The notes under the pieces were generated by a model. That model was not told where the DNA came from and did not search any database. It saw only the letters and a list, made by a program, of their open reading frames with translations. Below, piece by piece: positions 13,712 through 19,109 of a DNA stretch of 19,109 nt. This DNA comes from CAZBBB01 sp964490005 (GTDB taxonomy: Bacteria > Planctomycetota > B15-G4). The position numbers were made by a program, and so were the translations under genes. Numbering within the stretch: the first letter of the stretch is position 1; the number at the start of each line of letters is the position of its first letter. The stretch lies in assembly GCA_964490005.1 (NCBI GenBank), contig CAZBBB010000055.1, positions 1 through 19,109 on the forward strand, read 5' to 3'.

Positions 13712-14332
13712 GTGCATTACGAAGGCATGTTCGTGCTCCACAACCGCGAACTCCCCGAAGGGGAGAACGCGGGGCCGGAGGAGGTCGTCCGGCAGCTGGT
13801 CGGCAAGGCCGGCGGTGCCGTGGTCCACGCCCAGATCTGGGCCAATCGCAAGCTGGCCTATCCGATCGCGGGCAACCAGACCGGCACCTACGTGCTGGCG
13901 TACTTCAGCGGCGAGGGCGACGTCGGCAATCGCCTGAACCACGAGATCGCGATCACCGATCGCTGCCTGCGCCACCTGGTGCTCGCGATCGAGGCCATTC
14001 CCGAGACGCCGCCGGGGCCGCTGGCCGAGCCGGGCGCGCGTCCGCCGCGACGCGCCGACGGCGAGGGCGCCGAGGGCGAGGAGGGCGCCGAGGCCGAGGG
14101 CGACGAGAAGTCCGAGCCCCGCGGCGAGGACGACAAGGACGGTCCGCGCGAGAAGAAGGTCCACGAGCAGCTCGACTACAAGAGCGTGCACGTGCTGCGC
14201 CGGATGGTCACCTCGCAGGGCAAGCTGTTCTCGCGCGTGCGCTCCAACCTGCACGCCAAGGAGCAGCGCCGCCTGCGCCGCGCGGTCATCCGCGCCCGTC
14301 AACTGGCCCTGCTGCCCTTCGTGTCGCGCTGA
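13712..14332 (+). CDS. rpsF-rpsR: Fused 30S ribosomal proteins S6 and S18 (bS6-bS18)
   Basis: A 206-residue chain with a GTG start and GGAGG at 13701-13705 (6 nt spacing). Residues 1 to about 97 are S6: 'HYEGMFVLHNREL', 'KLAYPIAGNQTGTYVLAYF', 'DRCLRHLVLAIE'. Residues 98-148 are a linker rich in Glu, Asp, Gly, Ala and Pro. Residues about 149-206 are the S18 core: 'LDYKSVHVLRRMV' (154-166), 'GKLFSRVRSNLHAKEQRRLR' (170-189) and 'ARQLALLPFV' (195-204). The S18 part lacks the roughly 20-residue N-terminal arm of ordinary S18. S6 and S18 bind the 16S rRNA platform as a heterodimer; here they are covalently joined. From codon 105 to 158 there is no in-frame ATG, GTG or TTG, so S18 cannot readily be made alone from this gene. 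rplI follows after 16 bp; no separate rpsR or ssb lies between them. Confidence 0.93.
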   Translation: MHYEGMFVLHNRELPEGENAGPEEVVRQLVGKAGGAVVHAQIWANRKLAYPIAGNQTGTYVLAYFSGEGDVGNRLNHEIAITDRCLRHLVLAIEAIPETPPGPLAEPGARPPRRADGEGAEGEEGAEAEGDEKSEPRGEDDKDGPREKKVHEQLDYKSVHVLRRMVTSQGKLFSRVRSNLHAKEQRRLRRAVIRARQLALLPFVSR

Positions 14333-14348
14333 ACCGGAGCCACGACCC

Positions 14349-14891
14349 ATGGAACTGATCCTGATCGAGAGCGTCGAAGGGCTCGGCCGCCCGGGAGACC
14401 GCGTCAAGGTGCGCGCCGGCCACGCGCGCAACTATCTGCTGCCGCAGCGCAAGGCGGTGCCGATCGGCGCCGAGGTGCTGCGCAAGCTGGACCAGCTCAA
14501 GGCCAAGGGCGAGGCCGAGGAGCGCGCGCTCGTCACCTCGATGGAGGAACTGTCCAAGCGGCTGGCGGGCACGCGCGTCGAGATCTCGGCGCGCGCCACC
14601 GAAGAGGGCCACCTCTTCGGGTCCGTCAACGAGAAGGACATCCACGCGGTGCTCGCCGCCGCCGGCTGGGAGATCCCGGCCCGCGGCGTGCGCCTCGCGA
14701 CGCACATCAAGGAGGCGGGCGAGACGCGCGTGGAACTGCACCTGCACGGGCAGATCACCGCCGAGATCGTCGTGGACGTGATCCCGGTCGACGGCCAGGG
14801 CAATCGCATCGAGATCGTCGAGGCGGCGCCCCAGACGGCGACCGAGCCCGCGGCGGACGAAGGCGACGAGGACACCGGCGCCGACGACTGA
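14349..14891 (+). CDS. rplI: 50S ribosomal protein L9
   Basis: A 180-residue L9. The N-terminal rRNA-binding domain reads 'LILIESVEGLGRPGDRVKV' (3-21) and 'ARNYLLPQRKAVP' (26-38). A connecting helix covers about 41-75. The C-terminal domain has 'LFGSVNEKDIHAVL' (89-102) and ends near residue 155. The family is usually about 148 residues, so the last 25 residues are an extra acidic tail. GGAG at 14336-14339 stands 9 nt before the ATG. It is cotranscribed with the S6-S18 gene. Confidence 0.97.
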   Translation: MELILIESVEGLGRPGDRVKVRAGHARNYLLPQRKAVPIGAEVLRKLDQLKAKGEAEERALVTSMEELSKRLAGTRVEISARATEEGHLFGSVNEKDIHAVLAAAGWEIPARGVRLATHIKEAGETRVELHLHGQITAEIVVDVIPVDGQGNRIEIVEAAPQTATEPAADEGDEDTGADD

Positions 14892-14909
14892 CGCGCGCCG
14901 CCGGCGCGT
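14891..14909 (+). terminator. Short hairpin at the rplI stop codon
   Basis: ACGCGC at 14891-14896 pairs with GCGCGT at 14904-14909 around a 7-nt loop. It starts in the rplI TGA and overlaps the first base of the next -35 box. It is a weak, possibly leaky terminator at best. Confidence 0.3.
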
Positions 14910-14938
14910 TGACGACTCGTCCGGGGCTGGCCTAGACT
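14909..14938 (+). promoter_or_regulatory. Promoter of the dnaB-bamA unit
   Basis: TTGACG at 14909-14914 (five of six) and TAGACT at 14933-14938 (four of six) are 18 bp apart. The predicted start near 14945 leaves about 35 nt before the dnaB ATG, and GGGGAG at 14963-14968 precedes that ATG by 11 nt. Confidence 0.6.
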
Positions 14939-14979
14939 GCCCGCCGCGCGCTGCCTGTGGTTGGGGAGCGGCTGATCGA

Positions 14980-16404
14980 ATGGGCCCGTTCGCCGCGCGG
15001 CGGCACCGAGGGTACGTGATCGCCCCGAACGAGATGCCGGGCCGGCTGCCGCCCCAGAACCTCGAGGCCGAGCAGTGCGTGCTCGGCTCGATGCTGCTCG
15101 ATCGCGAGGTCATCGGCGAGGTCGTGCTGCTGCTCGACCCCTCGGACTTCTACCTGCCGGCGAACGCCGACGTGTTCCGCGTGCTGTCCGGCATGTACGA
15201 CCGCGCCGAACCCATCGACCTCGTGCTGGCGCGCAACGCGCTGCAGGCCGACGGCCGGCTCGAGGCGGTCGGCGGCGTCGAGGCGCTGGTCACGCTCATG
15301 GAGTCGGTGCCGAGCGCGGCGCACGCGCTGGGCTACGCGCGCCTCGTGCGCGAGGCCGCCGAGCGCCGGCGGCTGGCCGAGGCCGCGCAGGAGATCCTGC
15401 GCGAGGCCCGGGAGGACAGCGGCGGCCGCGAGATCGGCGATCTCGTCGACTTCGCCGAGCAGCGCATCTTCTCGGTCGCGCAGGATCGCGACGCGGGCGA
15501 GACGGCGCCGATGAGCACGCTCATCAAGGACGCGCTGCGACGCATCGACGCCCTGCAGGAGGGCGCGTCCGACGGCATGCGCGGGCTGCGCACGCACTAC
15601 GGCGACCTCGACCGCAAGCTCAGCGGGCTCGCGCCCGGCGCGCTCTACGTGATCGCCGGCCGCCCGTCGATGGGCAAGACGAGCTTCGCGCTCAACATCC
15701 TCGAGAACGTCTGCGTGCGCGACGGCGTGCCGGCGGTGCTCTTCACGCTCGAGGTCACGAAGGAGCAGGTCGCCGAGAACATCCTGTGCAGCAACGCCCG
15801 CGTCGAGGCCCAGCGCCTGCTGCGTGCCGAACTCTCCAACGAGGAGTACGCCGAGGTGCCCGCCGCGGCCGCGCGCCTCGTCAACGCGCCGCTCTACGTC
15901 GACGACACGCCCGGGCTCACGCTCACGCGGCTGCGCGCCAAGGCCCGCCGCCTGGTGGCGCAGCACGGCATCAAGCTCGTGATCGTCGACTACCTGCAGC
16001 TGCTCACGCTCGGCGCCGCCTCCGAGAGCCGGCAGATCGAGATCGCGCGCCTCTCGGCGGGCCTCAAGCAGATGGCCCGCGAACTCAAGCTGCCGGTCGT
16101 CGCGCTCAGCCAGCTCAACCGTTCCGTCGAGCAGCGTCAGGACAAGCGCCCCCTCATGGGCGATCTGCGCGAGTCGGGGTCCATCGAGCAGGACGCCGAC
16201 GCCGTCCTGCTGCTCTACCGCGACGAGTACTACAATCCCGAGAAGCTCGACGCGCGCAACAAGGCCGAGGTCATCGTGGCGAAGAACCGCAACGGGCCCA
16301 CGGGCCGCGTCGAACTCCTGTTCTTCCCGAACATGATGCGCTTCGACAACCCCACCTTCCTGCCGGAGCCGGGCGGCGCGACCCCGGCCGGCGCGTCCTG
16401 GTAG
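14980..16404 (+). CDS. dnaB: Replicative DNA helicase DnaB
   Basis: A 474-residue hexameric 5'-3' helicase, about the length of E. coli DnaB (471). The N-terminal primase-interacting domain begins 'RLPPQNLEAEQCVLGSMLLD' (22-41). The RecA-like domain has Walker A 'GRPSMGKTS' (227-235, Lys233), catalytic Glu258 in 'FTLEVTKEQ', Walker B 'VIVDYLQL' (334-341, Asp337), 'ALSQLNRSVEQRQDKRP' (375-391), 'GSIEQDAD' (400-407) and the arginine-finger strand 'AKNRNGPTG' (434-442; Lys435, Arg437). No intein interrupts it. The ATG at 14980 is supported by the promoter distance and GGGGAG; later starts at 15016 (GTG) or 15034 (ATG) would remove 12 or 18 non-conserved residues. The link rpsF-rpsR-rplI-dnaB is a common bacterial gene order. 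bamA starts 5 bp after the stop. Confidence 0.97.
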   Translation: MGPFAARRHRGYVIAPNEMPGRLPPQNLEAEQCVLGSMLLDREVIGEVVLLLDPSDFYLPANADVFRVLSGMYDRAEPIDLVLARNALQADGRLEAVGGVEALVTLMESVPSAAHALGYARLVREAAERRRLAEAAQEILREAREDSGGREIGDLVDFAEQRIFSVAQDRDAGETAPMSTLIKDALRRIDALQEGASDGMRGLRTHYGDLDRKLSGLAPGALYVIAGRPSMGKTSFALNILENVCVRDGVPAVLFTLEVTKEQVAENILCSNARVEAQRLLRAELSNEEYAEVPAAAARLVNAPLYVDDTPGLTLTRLRAKARRLVAQHGIKLVIVDYLQLLTLGAASESRQIEIARLSAGLKQMARELKLPVVALSQLNRSVEQRQDKRPLMGDLRESGSIEQDADAVLLLYRDEYYNPEKLDARNKAEVIVAKNRNGPTGRVELLFFPNMMRFDNPTFLPEPGGATPAGASW

Positions 16405-16409
16405 CGGGC

Positions 16410-18824
16410 ATGGCGAGCCCGCGTCGACGCGCCTCCCCGTGGGCGCTGTGGCTGGTCGGTCTCGTCGCCCTGCTGGCGCCCGCCGCCGGCGCCCAGGACG
16501 GCGCGCCGATCGTCTCGGTCGAACTGCTCGGCGACGTCGGGCTCGACGAGGCCCTGCTGCGCGCCAATCTGCGCACGCGCGCCGGGGCGCCCCTCGACCG
16601 CGCGCTCGTCGACGGCGACGTGCGCTGGCTCGCCGACGTGCATCGCGTGCTGGCCGAGGTCGAGATCGACCCGGGGCCGGTCGTGCGCTTCCGGCTTTCG
16701 CGCATCCGGCGCTTCGACCGCGTGCTCATCGAGGGCAACGTCCGCTGGGACGCGGCCGAGCTGCTGGCCGTCGCGCGCCTCGCGGAGGGCGCCGAGGCGA
16801 CGCCCGACCAGGTCACGGCCGCGCGCGACCTGGTGCGCGATCACTATCTGCGCGCCGGCTACGCCTTCGTGCAGGTCGAGTCGGGCTGGGTCACGGACGA
16901 GAACCAGGCGCGCCAGGCGACGCTGCGCATCTTCGAGGGCCCGCACGTCGACACGGTCGAGGTGCGCATCGAGGGGCTCTCGGCGCTCGACCCGCAGGAC
17001 GCCCTCGCCGTGATGCGCAGTCCGCCGGGCTTCTGGTCCTGGCTGACCGGCAAGGACTTCGTGCGCGCCGACGTCGACGCCGACGTCGTGCTGCTCGAGA
17101 ACTTCGTCCGCGGCGAGGGGTACCTCGACGGCCGCGCCGCGCTGGGCGCGCTCGACTTCAGCGAGGACCGCACCGAGGTGCGCATCACGCTGGTCGTCGA
17201 CGAGGGCGTGCGCTACGCCCTGCGCACGCTCACGATCGAGGGCGCCTCCGCGCTCTCCGAGCAGGCGCTCCGCGAGGTCTCGACGCTGCAGCCGGGCGCC
17301 CCCTGGCGGCGGCCCGACGTCGTGCGCACGCTGCGCGCTTGGCGCGATCTCTACGGCCAGATCGGCCACATCGACGCGCGCATCGACCCGCGCGAGACCT
17401 ACGACGAGGCCGAGCCCTACGTCGACGTCGCGATCGTGATCGACGAGGGCGCGCCGAAGACGATCCGCGACGTCATCGTGCGCGGCAACGCCGACACGCT
17501 CGATCAGGTCGTCCGGCGCAACCTCACCTTCGCCCCGGGCGACGTCGTCGACACGCGCGAGCTGCGCTGGAGCGAGGACGTGCTCGTGGCGCTCGACTCC
17601 TTCAGCGACTTCAGCGGGCGGCCCGAGGTGCGCGTGGCGACCGAGCCCGCGCCCGACCCCGCGCAGGTCGACGTGCTCGTCGACGTGAGCGACCAGCAGA
17701 GCGGCCTGTACAGCTTCCTCGTGGGCGCCGGCAGCGACAGCGGCCTGTTCGTCGGCGGCAGCCTCGACAAGCGCAACTTCGACATCACCCGCGTGCCCTC
17801 GGCCTGGGACCGCGTCCTGACCGAGTTCTTCGGTTCGGGCGAGGCCTTCCACGGCGCCGGCCAGCGGCTCTACCTCGAGGTGCTGCCCGGCACCGAGACG
17901 ACCGACATCGACCTGCTGTTCAACGACCCCTGGCTCGACCCGGCCGACGTGAACCCGTGGGGCCTCACGGTGAACGTCTACGACCGCGAGCGCGAGTTCG
18001 ACCACTACCAGAAGGGGCGCACCGGGCTCGCCGTCAGCTTCGACCACCGCCTCTCGAAGCACGACAGCGTGGGTTTCGGGCTGCGCATCGAGGACACCGA
18101 CATCGACGACGTCGACGCGGCGGCGGTCCCGACCATCGCGCTCGCGTCGGGGACGACGAGCAGCCGCGCCCTCGAGTCGAGCTACGCCTGGCGCGACCTC
18201 GACTCGCTGGTCGAGCCGACGTCCGGCTACTCGGGCCGCGTGCGCGTCGAGTCGGAGGGCACGCTCGTGGGCGGCGACACCGACCTGTGGCGCGTCGAGG
18301 CCACCAACGAGTGGTTCCTGCCCCTCGGCGAGGACGAGGACGGCCACATGCGCGTGCTGCACCCGCGCGTCGCCCTCGGCCGCGTCGACGAGACCGGCTC
18401 GACCTCGACGCTGCCGTTCTTCGAGAACTTCTTCGTGGGCGGCGCGAGCGGTCCCTTCGCCGTCCGCGGCTTCGACTTCCAGGGCGTCGGTCCGCACGAG
18501 TCGGGCGACGCCATCGGCGGACAGCTCGCCTTCGCCGCGTCGCTCGAGGCGCTGTTCCCGCTGGTGACGCAGTACAACCCCTTCCGCGACGAGGACGAGG
18601 TGCTGCTCAAGGGCGTGCTGTTCCTCGACGTGGGCAGCCTGCAGCCCGGCACCAGCATCTCGAAGCTGTTCGACGACCTGCGCATGGGCGCGGGCGGCGG
18701 CATCCGCCTGCGCCTGCCGGCCCTGGGCGGCATCACGCTGGCGCTCGACCTGGCGCTGCTGCGCAGCGACGAGTCGGGCGACGAGACGCGCACGCTCAGT
18801 TTCGAGATCTCGCGGCGCTTCTGA
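16410..18824 (+). CDS. bamA: Outer membrane protein assembly factor BamA (Omp85)
   Basis: An 804-residue protein, close to E. coli BamA (810). A signal peptide covers residues 1-28 (basic start, 'LWLVGLVALLAPAAG' core, 'AGA' site). Five POTRA domains can be traced by their repeated beta-alpha-alpha-beta-beta pattern, for example 'FDRVLIEGNVRWD', 'RYALRTLTIEG' and 'IRDVIVRGNADTLDQVVRRN'. The 16-strand barrel begins around residue 430. The conserved loop motif VRGF is at 685-688 inside 'GPFAVRGFDFQGVGP', and the chain ends in the beta-signal 'LSFEISRRF' with a C-terminal Phe. BamA inserts barrel proteins into the outer membrane, so this cell has one. It sits 5 bp behind dnaB without a clear Shine-Dalgarno. 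The usual skp/ompH gene is not found between bamA and the lpxD-like gene. Confidence 0.93.
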   Translation: MASPRRRASPWALWLVGLVALLAPAAGAQDGAPIVSVELLGDVGLDEALLRANLRTRAGAPLDRALVDGDVRWLADVHRVLAEVEIDPGPVVRFRLSRIRRFDRVLIEGNVRWDAAELLAVARLAEGAEATPDQVTAARDLVRDHYLRAGYAFVQVESGWVTDENQARQATLRIFEGPHVDTVEVRIEGLSALDPQDALAVMRSPPGFWSWLTGKDFVRADVDADVVLLENFVRGEGYLDGRAALGALDFSEDRTEVRITLVVDEGVRYALRTLTIEGASALSEQALREVSTLQPGAPWRRPDVVRTLRAWRDLYGQIGHIDARIDPRETYDEAEPYVDVAIVIDEGAPKTIRDVIVRGNADTLDQVVRRNLTFAPGDVVDTRELRWSEDVLVALDSFSDFSGRPEVRVATEPAPDPAQVDVLVDVSDQQSGLYSFLVGAGSDSGLFVGGSLDKRNFDITRVPSAWDRVLTEFFGSGEAFHGAGQRLYLEVLPGTETTDIDLLFNDPWLDPADVNPWGLTVNVYDREREFDHYQKGRTGLAVSFDHRLSKHDSVGFGLRIEDTDIDDVDAAAVPTIALASGTTSSRALESSYAWRDLDSLVEPTSGYSGRVRVESEGTLVGGDTDLWRVEATNEWFLPLGEDEDGHMRVLHPRVALGRVDETGSTSTLPFFENFFVGGASGPFAVRGFDFQGVGPHESGDAIGGQLAFAASLEALFPLVTQYNPFRDEDEVLLKGVLFLDVGSLQPGTSISKLFDDLRMGAGGGIRLRLPALGGITLALDLALLRSDESGDETRTLSFEISRRF

Positions 18825-18854
18825 GGCGGCCCGCGGCGGCCCTTCCTTCGAGCC

Positions 18855-18879
18855 CCGGCGCCGCGGATGATGGCGCCGG
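18855..18879 (+). terminator. Perfect 8-bp hairpin between bamA and the lpxD-like gene
   Basis: CCGGCGCC at 18855-18862 pairs with GGCGCCGG at 18872-18879 around a 9-nt loop that contains GATGAT (18866-18871). It lies 10 nt before the next ATG and has no T-run. It could reduce read-through or mask the ribosome site of the downstream gene; alternatively GATGAT may be a -10 box, as proposed before glmU. Confidence 0.35.
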
Positions 18880-18889
18880 ACCACGCGCC

Positions 18890-19109
18890 ATGAGACTCGC
18901 ACGAACCGTCGCCGAGATCGCGGCCCTGCTCGGGGCCCGCGTCGAAGGGCCCGCCGACCTGCGCCTCGCCGCGCTCGCGGCGCCCGACCAGGCCGGCAGC
19001 GAGGACCTGGCGCCGGTGTTCCGCGGCGCGCTCGCGGAACTCGCGGCGGGTTCGCGCGCGCGCTGCCTGCTCGTCGCCGACGGCGCCGCGCTGCCGCCGC
19101 CCGCGCCGG
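18890..19109 (+). CDS. lpxD: Probable UDP-3-O-acylglucosamine N-acyltransferase, N-terminal part (cut by window edge)
   Basis: Only 73 codons are visible before the window ends. The translation begins MRLARTVAEIAALLGARVEG, followed by 'ADLRLAALAAPDQAGSEDLA' and 'RARCLLVADGAAL'. This matches the small N-terminal uridine-binding domain of LpxD: 'VAEIAALLGA' helix, 'aLAapdqAgsedLa' strand-turn, and a strand like 'c-L-L-V'. LpxD adds the second acyl chain in lipid A synthesis. The hexapeptide-repeat domain with the catalytic His is outside the window, so confirmation is not possible here. The position directly after bamA supports the call, because bamA-lpxD neighbourhoods are common in outer-membrane bacteria. 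GlmU, encoded upstream, supplies UDP-GlcNAc for the same pathway. Confidence 0.72.
   Translation, partial: MRLARTVAEIAALLGARVEGPADLRLAALAAPDQAGSEDLAPVFRGALAELAAGSRARCLLVADGAALPPPAP

Noticed and set aside
14003..14155. The S6-S18 fusion as an artefact of a frameshift or sequencing error
   Set aside because: S6, linker and S18 are all in one frame with normal codon use. An indel would break the frame rather than join the domains, and no start codon for a separate rpsR remains in the linker. Only loss of a stop codon by substitution could mimic it, and even then the S18 start would be missing.
14980..16404. An intein or insertion in dnaB
   Set aside because: dnaB is a frequent intein site, but Walker A, Walker B and neighbouring motifs are continuous and the length is normal.
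16230..18902. An 890-codon open frame on the minus strand opposite bamA
   Set aside because: It has the same Arg/Ala/Val/Asp-rich shadow composition and no domain, and is fully covered by bamA and the end of dnaB.
1..19109. tRNA, rRNA, CRISPR arrays, insertion sequences or phage attachment sites
   Set aside because: Reading both strands I found no cloverleaf-like gene, no regularly spaced repeats, no transposase and no terminal inverted repeats with target duplications.

Overview
This is a very GC-rich, densely packed stretch of bacterial chromosome. It looks vertically inherited: I see no insertion sequence, phage gene, tRNA, rRNA or CRISPR array. An outer membrane is implied by bamA and by the start of an lpxD-like gene. 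The style of the exported proteins, especially the C-terminal module of the protein at 5839-6765, resembles families I associate with marine Planctomycetota. That assignment is an inference, not something the window proves.

Left part (1-7881): the N-terminal part of an AMP-forming acyl-CoA synthetase (minus strand); a lemA gene followed by a long HtpX-type M48 protease; a convergent threonine ammonia-lyase with a C-terminal ACT domain; a small four-cysteine zinc-ribbon protein; a rhomboid protease; a secreted protein; and a patatin-like lipid hydrolase. Middle part (7882-10001): a Gly/Asn-rich exported protein of 532 residues on the minus strand, with a near-consensus sigma70 promoter, a leader of about 200 nt and a strong Shine-Dalgarno. 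A perfect 15-bp terminator hairpin separates it from the patatin gene.

Right part (10002-19109): a housekeeping block. glmU-prs-rplY(ctc)-pth has the same order as in Bacillus subtilis and ends in a hairpin. A second unit with its own promoter encodes ribosomal proteins S6 and S18 fused in one polypeptide, followed by rplI (L9). A third promoter precedes dnaB, which is followed after 5 bp by bamA and then an lpxD-like gene cut by the window edge. The block therefore links UDP-GlcNAc and PRPP supply, peptidyl-tRNA recycling, ribosomal proteins, replicative helicase and outer-membrane assembly.

The most notable observation is the S6-S18 fusion at 13712-14332. The two proteins form a heterodimer on the 30S subunit and are normally separate genes, often with ssb between them. 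Here they are one 206-residue chain joined by an acidic linker, and no ATG, GTG or TTG codon in frame would allow S18 to be made alone. A hairpin in the mRNA leader may be the counterpart of the known S6:S18 autoregulatory element. Second-tier points are a Shine-Dalgarno/hairpin arrangement before rplY, a changed active-site loop in Pth, and acidic low-complexity segments on all three ribosomal-protein genes.
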